Origin: Istiophorus platypterus
Lineage: Eukaryota; Chordata; Actinopteri; Istiophoriformes; Istiophoridae
Assembly: GCA_016859345.1 (NCBI GenBank)
Contig: CM029111.1
Span: 18,245,214 to 18,309,213 of the forward strand
Length of the DNA: 64,000 nt
Direction: 5' to 3'
The position numbers were made by a program, and so were the translations under genes. The notes under the pieces are model-generated. The model was not told where the DNA came from, made no database searches, and saw only the letters and a list, made by a program, of their open reading frames with translations. Every line of letters starts with the position of its first letter. Position 1 is the first letter of the stretch. Below are positions 33,073 through 44,530 of the stretch, one piece after another.

Positions 33073-35125
33073 GTGAGCAGGAAATAAAACCTTTATTACG
33101 TTCTCGGTTCTTGGTTTTACTTACGTTTCGAGTCAGAAGTTTCATTGGAGTTTTTATTTTATAAAACTTTTCCTCATCACATAGTGAGGGGGACTTTGGG
33201 CCCCTCCCCCGCCCCCATAATACTCCTATTATATTGCTATAAAGTTCCAGTAGGTACCTGCAGCCCTGCTGTGGGGCTCAAAAGTGAGTTTAAGAGACTG
33301 ATCAAGCTTTATGCTTTTTTTTCTAATGCATCTGCGTTGCATATAAGTGACTTTACAGATATTTAGACCTGTTTAATTACAGTAATAATCCCAGTATTCT
33401 ACTGGTATGTTGTGGTACATGCTCGGCCGTATTTTTATTTTACATTGCACATGATTCCTGTGGTATTTTTATAGGCCGTAAGTGTGTCTGTGCTGGTCAA
33501 GAGCGGGCTGATGTTTCCCATAGTATTTCTATATGGTGGGATTAAATACTCACGTTGCATTCTTTCAATTTTTCTACGGACCTACAATGAGCCTATTGTG
33601 TTTTTGCTGTGTTTTACTGCATTTACAGCTTTAACATTTCTATAATACTTTAGGTACTATTGTTTCATATTTAGGGTACGAAATGACAGTTTATATCTCC
33701 TGTTATGATGATCTTCACAATTTACAGCACTTCTCTAAAATGTACAACAGAGGTTTTTTGTTTTGTTTTGGTTTTTTTACAGGAGTTTGTTTTAAGTTTT
33801 CTGTCACTGAACTGCAAGTTTTTTTCTTACCCTCCTATGCTAAATGATGCCAGCCTCCACACCCCACTGCATTCAGAGTGTAGAGTCGGACAGAGGGGGT
33901 CAGCAGTGTGCACGAATCGCCCAAACTCGCTCTGCCAAGTCATTATTTCATGCACCGCTTCCTTTGTGGGACTTGGCAACACTTAACACAGGCCACTTAT
34001 ATAAGGACAGACTCCACAGAAATTCAGCCGCCGATTAGGTTTCCACATCAACCGTTTCGTGTGTTTTATAGATGTGTTTTTTATATGTGATCATGAGTTC
34101 TTTGGGAGGTTGTAAAAGAAAAAAAAACAACAGGCCTGTTGTGTGTTTGACAATTAAACCTCTAGGTAGCACTAATTATCATGCAATATTACTGCAGTTT
34201 CATGGGTTAATCATTAAATCATCCTTCTCGTGATAAAACAAAGGATTATTGCCTTCTCCTTCTCTCTCTCTCTCTCTCTCTCTCTCCCCCACCTGTTCCC
34301 CACATTCCTCGTGGCGACTGACCCGTGTCCTCCAATCGGACCGGGTTTAGTTGCTGTGTTACCGCGAGATCACCGAGACCCCCGAGCAGCGCCTCCGCCG
34401 GAGTCAGTGTCGGTCATTTAGGTGTGAGAGGAACAGAGGAATCCTGTCGTTTCTAAACCACTTGTGTTGTGTCTGGTTTAGCCCATGTTTGCAAGGAAAC
34501 TGAAAGAGATCAGGCAAAAAAATTGGGATGTAAAGTTGGTTAGATAGAGACAGATTGATCAGGCAAGGGAGTGAATAAACAGTCTGAAGTGTTGTTTGAC
34601 TGTAAATACTCAAGCCGAGAAAATTTAAGAGCACAGGCCCTGAGGGGTGTCTGGGGCCTGAGACCACTGAAAAGGGTTTCAAAGATACTTTTGGACTTTC
34701 AAGTTGTTTCTTAAATGATCAAACTCATTATTTATGTCGTTGATTAACCTCAGTTTGGATGGTAACTTGCCCCACTTTGCAGTATTTGTCCTGTAAGATT
34801 ATTCCTTTTACAAATACAGACGTGATCCTGCCACATTTTACCCACTTCATCTCCTCTACATTGAGGATTAGGCTGAATATTCCCTCATCAGGCTTTTTAA
34901 TTTAGTCTCCCTCTGATGTGCCCACTCGCAGCAGTTTGGCCGAAGTGGCCGAAGTGGTAACGCTGCTGCGTAATTAGCTCAGGAAAAACCTCCAAAATGA
35001 ACCTGAGAAATCTGGTCATTAGCTCAAGGAATGGTGCATTATGTGTTCCGGGTTAAGAGGTTTAGCCCATTTCGCTGACGTAATGAGGCTCGGCCCACTT
35101 GTCGGGTTTATAGCGCCCCCAGGAC

Positions 35126-35164
<39 letters not shown>
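35126..35164. repeat. (CA)n microsatellite
   Basis: A pure CA run of about 39 bp in lama5 intron 1. Confidence 0.96.
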
Positions 35165-35167
<3 letters not shown>

Positions 35168-35334
35168 GGCAGGGAAATACAAGCAAACTCTTCTGTGTTG
35201 AGGTTAATCCTGTTTTGATTTGACAGCAAGGTGCAAGAATGTTTTCATTAATTAAAACACAGCAGGAGGAGGACCAGAGTCTGTGTACTCCTGTGTGGGT
35301 TTTTTTTTTTTTTTGGGGGGGGGGGCTTTTTCAC

Positions 35335-35625
35335 AATCATGGTCCCCAGAAGATGAACTCTACTGACTTTGTTTTATGACCAAAAGTCATTAACTCTTGC
35401 TTATATGCTTATATAAGCATTAGCTGTTCATTCTGTGATAGCATGCAACTAAGCCAGTTAGCATGGTAAACATTATACCTGCTAAACATCAGTTAGCATT
35501 GTTAGCATGTTAGCTGACATTAGCATTTAATTCAAAGCTCCTCTATACGCAAGTGCAGCCTCTCAAACCCACTATCATGACTGTAAACTCTTAGCATTGT
35601 GTTAATCTACACTTGCTAATTTTAC
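35335..35625 (+). repeat. Dispersed fish repeat (CATGGTCCCCAGAAGATGAA type), copy 1
   Basis: It shares CATGGTCCCCAGAAGATGAA with CATGGTCTCCAGAGGATGAA in the copy at 53570-54060, and both carry TGTTAGCATG/GCTAAC-rich 3' parts. This copy lacks most of the central portion. I recognise the family as common in percomorph genomes. Confidence 0.55.
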
Positions 35626-38600
35626 CCAAAGGTGGCAGCCAGAAGTAGTTGTTTGAATTATAAGGACTGTAAAACACTGATATTTTGCTGTTTATAGCAT
35701 TTAAGAGTGAATTTCAGTTCATTGGGACCGATAGGAGTTTAAAGCTACACATTTTGGGTTCCAGCCACATCTATCTATCCAAATCTGAATTCTCATTTGG
35801 CTTTATTATTCAGAAATGCACCAAGATTTAATCATCAAATGATGTATTTCCCCTCTTGAGGGTGGAGATGTTAAAGAGGTTTAGCCGGCCTTGGTGTGAC
35901 CAGCCCCATTGTAGTACAGCATGAAGAGGGCATTGAGTTAGGTTAAGAGAGGAAAAAGGTACGTCATGTAAATTGGCAGGTGTTGGCTGACTTACACTTT
36001 GCCTCCACCTGGGGACACGGATTCCTCACTCAGAGAGAGAGAGAGAGACAGAGAGTTTAGCTCGTTCACCCCAAAGGTGGAGGGAGAGACAGTTGGGAAG
36101 AGATGTGTAAAACAGTTGAATGAAAGCGCTCGCAGCAGAGAGAGAGATTAGATCATGCTCTACGTGCTCATTATCCAGGTGGCCCTTTTTTTTCTTCTGA
36201 AAAAACGACCCTTGCTTTTGAAGAGGAAGTGACAGTAGAGGAATGAACAGGTGCCGTGGAGGAAAACTGGGAGAAAGCGTAAGAAACGGCGTGAAAGAGA
36301 CTTTGACAGCCCAGCAGAAACACAGAAGCACGGCTCCCTGACATCTAACTCCATTAAACTCCTGCCTGGTCACTTTCAGGGTGTGAAATCAGCTTTTTTT
36401 CCCTGCCCCGAATACTTCATTTTCTTTGTTAACCTAATTTCTCTGCATCCAGCCGTTGATTGGGGGAGGTTTCCTGCTCTCTCTCTTTGAGGTGCTGAGA
36501 CCTGCTCTGTGGTTTCAGTTTGTTCAAGACAACATGAGAGCAATTAATACTGAATGACATATCAAGTTAATTACAAATACATAGGGAGCATGGCATGTGA
36601 AAAAGAGATAGATAGCAAAGGGGCTAAACAAAGGTATATACGAGTGGGAAAGAAGTTAAAAAGTAAGAATTTGCAACAGTTTGATGGAAACAAATCTCTT
36701 ATCATTAAAACACATTAAACACTCAGGCAGGTGTCACTGTGGTGGCTGATTAAATGTTACCTCAAATGACTAATTTGTGATGGAAGATTATTTGATTTGT
36801 TCACTTAGTTAATTGGCTCCCACAGGTTACGACGTCATGCCCTTAAATGAACTCAATTTGCTCCTCACCACTGTCTTTTCAGGAGAGAGGATTATATATC
36901 ATTGTGTTTAACAGCTGTGATGTGAAGCAAATCAGCGCATAATGAAACAGAATTAAGTTCTGTCCAAATGGTCAGTGGTGAGACGCAAGATGCAAGTGAT
37001 GGTGAAGGTTTTAATTTAAGGGAATGAATCAAGTAATTGAGAGCAAGAGTCAGATAACTCAAGTGGAACTAAATTGGTGTACAAATTGCTAATTTCAAAG
37101 GGCTCATTTGTGGCTGTAAAAGAACTACAGAAAAACATAAAATCCGAAAGGTTGATCGACCAATGTTCTCTGGGAATTACCAAGCAGAAGGTGGGGGACA
37201 GGGGAAGGGGTAGTGGATTCAGATAGTGAACTCTGACCCCGGTGACCTGCAGTGATAACATCTCCTAACCCCAGCCCTTTGTTCAGGCCCGCGCTTGTTT
37301 AGTTTATGCTAACGCTTACAAGGCCAGTGGTGGTCGGGTCAAATGCTGGGACGACCAAACCAGGATTAGCTAAGAATGAAGAAGCTTTAGAGACCAAAGA
37401 AGTGAAGAGGCCGGTTCAAGTGGACACGGACATGGACCATTTACTTCCATTCATTTTTACTACAGTACGAAAAATCACCAGGCAGCGACTGGAAACATGT
37501 TGGAGGTGATGTTGTCCATCACAGTGAACGGGCTGGCTGGACGGCTGGTTTCACTGTTGTTCCAAGTGATTTTGTGGTTGTTGCGTGGTACAGAAATAGA
37601 TGGAAATCAATGGCTGCTTTGAGTGTTGGAAAAGAATAAAAAATCTAAAACATTATGGTATGGATTTTGAAGTGGTCAGCAAAACTGTGACGAACATGTC
37701 CTTTTGACTAAGTAGACCAAAACACCTGTATGGTCCTTTTTAAATGCTTACGTGCTGTTTTAAAAATCTCAAGTTACAACTGCTGTTCAAGCAGATGGAA
37801 ACTAAAAAATCTGAACCTCTCAATTCTTAGACTTTCTGAGAACAAATGCCTGAATGTGAGGACTGTGTTGTGTATTGATTGGCCATTTCTGAGAGAAGCC
37901 GCTCTAAAATAATATATACGCACCTTGTTTTTACTAACATGGTCCCCATCGTCCAGCCGATTGTTCTTTTTGAGAGTATATTGACCTTTAAACTTGTTTT
38001 CTCTGCCTTTGGATAGAATGGCAATGTATAAGCGACAAATTGAAATTAAATAGTAAGAGCACATTGTTTTGTTTTGAATTTGTGGATACTGCTGTACCAT
38101 GCATTACTCGGTAGACATACAGACGGTTAGTCCCAGTGGGTTGGTTCTGTCTGGAGTGAGAACTGTAAACATGAATGAATTCCTACCCCTGTTCCTTTTT
38201 TTGCATGCAGTGCACTACCTCTTGCTAGAAAACCGTAAACTGTGTGAGTACAGCACAACAGCAGGCGGGCCCGGGCAACAGGGATCAAATTTATAACACG
38301 GCTAAAACTCTCGAGCGGAGAGCATAGCGCAAGCCCTGGCCTCGGTGTTACAATAAACCCGCGTTGAGTCACCTCCTCTGTTGAAAATGCAGGAAACCTG
38401 ACCCCGGGTGGCTTCAGGGAAAGGCCGTTGTGAAACCAATCTCCTCCTTTCATAGGTGTTTGCTGTGACTGTGAGAGACTGTGCAGCAGTTTAGCCCTCA
38501 AGTTACAGTCCAGTGTCCAGGCCGGAGGGGTCAGATCCCTCAGTAACCGATGTGCGTTAATCGGTAACAAGAAACCCTGAAGTTCACTCGCCACAGGTTG

Positions 38601-39199
38601 ATCTTAAAGTGTAAAATCTGACTAACTTTTTTACCTTTTTTTTTTTTTTTTTTTGGTCAGGGATTAAGCCAGGCAAGTACTGACAGAGCAAGTTTTTCTG
38701 CCCACTCAAAGACGGCAGCACGTGTTGGTTCCTCCTCTCCTGTCGGAGCCGCTCTGTTAAGGTGTTTCGGGCAATGTGGAGTTTCATTGAGTCTTATGTG
38801 TTCCCTTCGTCAAGGTTGACCGATGTCTGCCGGGTTGATTATTATCAAGGTGTATATCAACAGACTGAAAATCCCAAAACTATATATGTAAATAAAAAGC
38901 AAATAATCTTAAATCCATCATCCATTGGCCCAAACTTCCTCTCTGAGATTTAATGAAATATCTCATCTTTAAAGCGCAATTCAAAGACCAAAATAATGAA
39001 GGGATATACGATTGATTAGTATCTAAATTTGGAAATCAAGGGCATGTGCTGGGGTAGACTGTTTGATAAGAAATATTTGGTCTCCAAGATCTGGACCTGT
39101 ACATTGTAAAGTTTCAAACTCCTGCCATGGTTCCTTTTGAAACCTCATATCCCCAACTAAAGTTTTAAAATATTAAAGGGTCTGTCTCTGTTCTCTCAG

Positions 39200-39352
39200 G
39201 GCCAGTACTGTGACATCTGCAGCCAGGGGGACAGCGACCGCGCCCACCCCATCACCAACGCCATCGACGGGACGGAGCGATGGTGGCAGAGCCCGCCTCT
39301 GTCTCGCAGCACCGAGTACAACGAGGTCAACGTCACCCTGGACCTGGGGCAG
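39200..39352 (+). CDS. lama5: Laminin subunit alpha-5, coding exon 2
   Basis: Codons 104-154, phase 0 at both ends (TTCTCTCAG acceptor, CAG|GTAGGA donor). The peptide starts GQYCDIC, then has NAIDGTERWWQSPPLSR at 123-139, a hallmark of laminin LN domains, and ends EVNVTLDLGQ. Cys107 and Cys110 continue the LN cysteine pattern. N147-V-T is a candidate N-glycosylation site. In mammalian LAMA5 the next exon starts VFHVAYVLIKF; I could not find a match downstream, so the rest of this very large protein (more than 3,000 residues in mammals) lies beyond the window. Confidence 0.97.
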
Positions 39353-41124
39353 GTAGGACTGGTCATTGTCCTCATCTGACGGAGAACAGTCCGCCATTCT
39401 GCTGTTTGTCTGCTGTGGCGCTGTTTTAGCTCTTCCTCTTTTTATTTTCTTCTTCTTTTTTTTTTTTTGTTTGTGGAGTATCGGAAGCTCCTGTGGAATA
39501 TCAGTGTGTGGGATCTCAGCCCTCGTGTTTGGGATCCACCGCTGCAGTTCTTGGACAGCGTAGCTTTTCACCTGCATGCTAGCTTATTTAGACAGGATCC
39601 CTGTTTACAACATAAGTGGAGCTCCTCAGCCAAAGCTGCAACTTAACAATTAGCTTGTGTTGGTTCCATTTTGTTTATGCTAAGATAATATTGGGCTATT
39701 ACTGTCATAACCACAATGTAAGTAAACTGTTTGGTCTTGGATTTTTTTGGGGCTATGTGAGTAATTCATTAGACATGGAGCTGAAATGGACTAACATTAC
39801 TTACGATGTAGTTAAACAGAGGACTCGTTACAGGAGCCTAATTATGTCACTTGGGGGGGCCGGGCACCGAGCTCACTGAAAACGACACGAGCCAAGTTTA
39901 ACTTTTCTTGGGACAGTTTTCCTTTGAGCTATAGTTGTGTTTGTGAGATTAATTTATGAATGTCGTATGCAATCCCTGTCTTTTAATTGTCTTAAGAGCA
40001 GTTTCAGTAGCTGTAAAAAACAAAAACCATATTAATTCTTATGTTTTACATGACGGAATGATTCAGTTTCTAAAATTCAGTTTCCAAACATCTGTTGACT
40101 GCAGGTAAACTCCGAAGCTGCTCGCTAGCTGGAATGAGTGGGGAATAAATAAACAGCCCATTAATGACTTTACCAGTGAGCCTCAGGGGCAAGAATTAAA
40201 AATCTAACCCATTAGTGCTTCATTCAGACTGGATTTAGTTGATTTAGTGCTGCTATTCTCAGCAGGATGCTATGTTTGATCCGGCCGCGGTTGTCTTTAA
40301 TTCATCAGAAGAACACACACTCGTGTACAAACATGTAGCGCGGTTACATTTTCACATATACAGGGACGCATCCAGGGACATGCACGGCAAAGAAGGGCTT
40401 CCCTCGGCCCCCCTCTGCTCGAGAAGTTAACCTTTTTGTGTTTCCGAACGTCGCTCTTGAACGACCTTTTTGTGTTCCTGAATGTGACTCTTTTGTGCCG
40501 GGCTCTCCTGCTCGAGTGCCTTCCTCCCTCGTCAGTAGAGGGACGTTTCTCTGTTGTGTGTGGTGAGCGCGCACTTGTGTTCCCCGACAAGTGTGTTTTC
40601 TCTCTCATGGCATTCAGCCCCCCCTCCATCTTTCGTCCCTTTTCTCTTCACTCTTTACTTTCTTCTTTTCCTTTTCTTTCTCTCAGAGTTGAAGGTCTCA
40701 ATAGAGAAGCGAGGAGCTGTGACAGTTGCTGGCTGTGTGTGTGTATGTGTGTGTAGCTTGTAAAAGCTTTTAAAAGCCTGTTTACCTTGTTGCAGTGATA
40801 AAAGAATGAATGAAGAACCTTTTAAAGAACAATTTGAATACATCGAGATCCCAGCAGGGTTTGTCCTAATAATCACTGAGGTACTGAGTAGAGGGAGACC
40901 GGATGGCAACAGTGGCTACCTGCAGTTTTTTAGGATTGGGAACAAAAAATATTTTTTTATTCCATCCTGTCATTATATTAAAGTAAATTCAGCACTTAAT
41001 ACTTAATCATCGGTAAAATTTAGGGGATCACTCATAATTTCTACATCTGTTGTAACATCTGCTAAATTTGTTGTAACCATCATTTATTTCAGAAACAGGG
41101 GTTAAAAAATCAAAATCCCTAGCA

Positions 41125-41415
41125 AAGCCACAACTGGCGACTGATCAATTAATCATTTAGTCTATGAAATGTGAAAAAAAATGTCGAAAATGCTAGTAAC
41201 AACTTAGCAGAGCCGAACACAGCGTCCTCAGATGCCTTGTTTTGTTCACCCAAAGGTCCAAATACCGAAAGACACTTAAGTTGACAATTATATATGACAA
41301 AGAAAAGCAGGAAATTGTCATATTTAAAGGCGGGAATCAGGGAATATTTTATCATTGTTTCACTTTTTTGCTTGAAAACACCTGGAACAACTGCTGAATT
41401 TATCAGTCTTTGCCT
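41125..41415 (+). repeat. Dispersed fish repeat (ATTAATC/GATTAAT type), copy 3
   Basis: It contains ATCAATTAATCATTTAGTCT, ATATATGACAAAGAAAAGCAG and TTTTTTGCTTGAAAACACCTG, all elements I associate with this percomorph repeat. It is the least diverged copy in the window. Confidence 0.6.
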
Positions 41416-41757
41416 GTTACTCTAAGGTTGACTGACTAAGTGTATTGATTCTGGAGAGTGCAGACGTTTCACTGTGTAATTGCACTATAATGTGAATAGT
41501 GCAAATTAAAAAAAAACAGAAAACGTTGGGTTTGATTTTGTTGCTGCATTTCCAGCGTGGCTGGAGGACACTCGATCTCCATCCGATCACATCGGTGTTT
41601 ACTGTCCACGTCAGGCGGAAAAAGTTTTCATGGTGGCATCTCCGCTCAGAAGACAAACTTGGAGGGAGGGGGAGCGGAGGGGGAGCGTCTCTAGTTACCA
41701 GGTTGCAGTTTTTTCTCCAAAGAATCTAGGTGGGCTATGGCCATGGATTACTTACGC

Positions 41758-41842
41758 GTGTGTGTGTGTGTGTGTGTGGGGTGTGTTAGTGACAGTGTGT
41801 TGAAGACCCCACCACCCACACACACACACACACACACACCCC
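41758..41842. repeat. Facing (GT)n and (CA)n tracts
   Basis: GT repeat ending GGGGTGTGT (41758-41786) faces CCCCACCACCCA plus a CA repeat (41806-41842). The arms are reverse complements including the GGGG/CCCC interruption, so this is an imperfect inverted repeat with a loop of about 19 bp. Confidence 0.9.
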
Positions 41843-41998
41843 TCAGCCCCCTACCACTGTCAGAATGAAAGAGAAAGAGAGGAGGGAGAGATTGGAATGT
41901 CAGTTAACCTGTCTCAACCCGTAGAGGGGAAGGCTTGTTAAATCACCCCCCCACCCCATCTCACTGAGCATGTATGGAGTAAACTATAGCATATACAC

Positions 41999-42288
41999 TT
42001 AAAGGGAAGGTTCAACAGTTTAGGAAACACATAGATCACCATCTTGCCAAGAGCTGGCTAAGAAGATTGATAGCTCTCTAATGTCTGTATGCTAAATATG
42101 AAGCTAGTGTCAACAGCAGCAGCAGCTAAATAACTAACAGCTGTTCTCCCCCGGTTTCCAGTAGTTATGCTAAGCTAAGTTAGCATCTTATTTAATGTAC
42201 GGATACGATATGGTAATTTTCTTCTCATCTGACTCTAGACATGAAAGCGAATGAGCTTATTTCCAAAAATGCTAAACTTTTCCTTTAA
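41999..42288 (+). mobile_element. 290-bp TTAA-ended MITE with terminal inverted repeats
   Basis: The left end TTAAAGGGAAGGTTCAACAG and right end (reverse complement) TTAAAGGAAAAGTTTAGCAT form about 31-bp imperfect terminal inverted repeats. The interior contains GATAGCTCTCTAATGTCTGTA and TATGCTAAGCTAAGTTAGCAT. A diverged copy occurs at 26949-27290. TTAA ends suggest, but do not prove, piggyBac-type mobilisation. It has no coding capacity. Confidence 0.75.
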
Positions 42289-43639
42289 TTTAAGACTGTC
42301 CAGAATATGTGGACACCGTTGTCCGCATACTTTTTTTTTTTTTTTAAACCTATGTGATGTTGGCTTGCATAGTTCCTGCAATAAAATGAAATCTTAATGA
42401 TACAACCTATACGTATGTTGTAGACTGTAGTCTACTTGGTAACAACAGTTCAGGGCTCTTTAATGATTCAACTTGATTATGACCCACAGCACATAACAAG
42501 GTCCGTAAACATGGATGCAGCTTTTTCTCTCCCTATACTAATTTTGAATCCTCAGCTTGCAGCTGTTTATATGGATACAGAGTACTGCTCCAGGACCAGT
42601 GCTTTCTTTTCCCCCAAATTTAAAATCTGTTAACCAAACTGCATGGAACTCACTGGAACCACTGGAATGGCGTAAAGTGAGCAGCTTCTCTTCATTTCTC
42701 TGCAATTAAATCTTAAAAATCTAACCTCAAATCTTGTTGACCTAACAACGGCAGTAATGGGGACCGCTGTTGTTTGTCTGCACATTACGCTGTGTCGTTG
42801 TCGGCTGGACGCAAGTTCAGGTTGTGAAGCAGCTTGATAAGAGTGTGTGTGCTCACCAGGCATATGGATTAAATGCGTGGAACTCAGCAGGCACCAAATT
42901 CACGGTACAGTTGCTGTCGGTGTCACTGTATTTGACCTTTACGGCTGCAGGTGCCCAACGACCGCAAACTGCAACCACCCAACACTCGGTTTCTTGAACG
43001 TGTTTTACCTGAATCTTAAACAGAAGGGGTTTTCCCACAGTCCGGGATGTTCGACGTTTCCGAGCAATGTTGCACCAACTTCAAAAGACTTGAACACCTA
43101 ATTACCATTTGATCAAAACCTCTGAATTCATTTATATAATTCTCTCCAATATTTAATGCCTTCATCACCATGACCATCACCGGCTTTCTCCTAGACGTCC
43201 TTTCTACTGTCTGATTGATTCAGATATGTCTCAGACCCCCCCATGTCCCAACTGGCCATTTAACTTATCCTCTACAGATAACACCAGCTGAATATAGACC
43301 ATTTCTATCTCCTCCACCTTCCTGTCTTCTTTCTCCTGCCATCTCCTGCTCACATTCCTCCCCACCACCGTCCTCTTCCTCGTCACCCCTGCTCTTCTTG
43401 CCCCCCCTCATCCATTTCTTGGGCATTCCTTCAGGAGTGAGACCCACTTCGGTGCTTTACCCTCTTTCTCCACATTCCTCTACTCTTGTTCCACTTTTAT
43501 CTCCTTCTCCCCTCTTGTGCATCACGTTGTATTCTTTGCAGTTCTGGCTCTTTTCTGGGGCTTTGTTTCATCTCCCTCCTCTTCCACCATTCCCTTTTTT
43601 TCCTTCTGTATTGACAACTTTTGTATTTGACTGTATTTT

Positions 43640-44530
43640 AAAGAAGCAGTTTGCCCAAAACACAAAAAGACATATTTGCTGCACCTCAGGCACAGATTTC
43701 TGCTGGAAAAAATTGTAGAACTAATAGATGCCTTTCTGTGGTATAAGGTGACATTTGAAAGGCCAACACCGGTGCTTCTTTTACAGTATCTCTTGCCCGC
43801 TCTGAATAATCTGCTGATGTCAGGTTTAATCTGAGCTACTCCACTGAAGAAATAAGTCCTCCTTAAAACAGTTGATGGTGAAATCTGTGGACTGTCCAAA
43901 GTAAACAGGGCGACAAGCCTCACGCAGGAACCCAGAGGTCTCTCATATCACATACAAGTGATATAAGAGACCTTGTCACGTTTTAGAATTTGTCAAGTCA
44001 AATTTTCTCTTCTGTCATAACAGGATTCATGAATGGTCCAGGCCTCTTATAGGCGTGCCAACATCAGACACTCTTGTTTTTACTCTGGGTTAACATTTCT
44101 GTGGATGGCACTTGCTCCTAAATTTTCATTTTATAGCCCTTTTTAGGTGGATGCATTTTGCTAATTATCAAACTTGACACTTTTTTTGGGAGCTACAAGG
44201 ATTTGCTGAATCCAGCTAAGGATACTCATATGAACATCCCTTTTAGAAAAAGAGGTTCAAGATGAGAAAATAAAGATCAGCTGCCCTGGGACTCATTGTT
44301 TCTGGAGAGACACATTGCCCTTGAGCTTTTCTCAGATTTGATTTTTTGGCGCAGCAAGAACAGAATTTATTTTCACCCCTGTTGTGCTGGGGTTGGCAGC
44401 AGAAGTCTGAGAGATTGATATCTCAAAACCCAGGCACGGCTCATATCTCTCATCTCAGTATGAAACCACCTCACCTCATTATTTTCCATATCTGTATTAG
44501 ACAAATCTATATCTCCATCGGTACCTGACG
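43640..44530. other. Repeat-like but unclassified stretch
   Basis: Several phrases (for example TTTGGCGCAGCAAGAACAGAATTTATTTTCACCCCTG at 44346-44382, here only described by position and first bases TTTGGCGCAG) read like a dispersed fish repeat, but no second copy is in the window. A near-palindrome GGTCTCTCATATCACATACA / AGTGATATAAGAGACC occurs at about 43937-43971. Confidence 0.2.

Larger units (their letters stand above)
33073..39199 (+). other. lama5: lama5 intron 1 (6.1 kb)
   Basis: It runs from GTGAGC to CTCTCAG. It contains a CT run at 34260-34286, a CA microsatellite at 35126-35164, a T/G homopolymer at 35300-35325 and a dispersed repeat at 35335-35625. A fish-type first intron of this size often hosts enhancers, but no specific element could be supported. 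Confidence 0.85.

Noticed and set aside
43215..43718. 167-codon Pro/Ser-rich frame in lama5 intron 2
   Set aside because: Its composition simply reflects the C/T-rich strand; no domain, signal or splice context.
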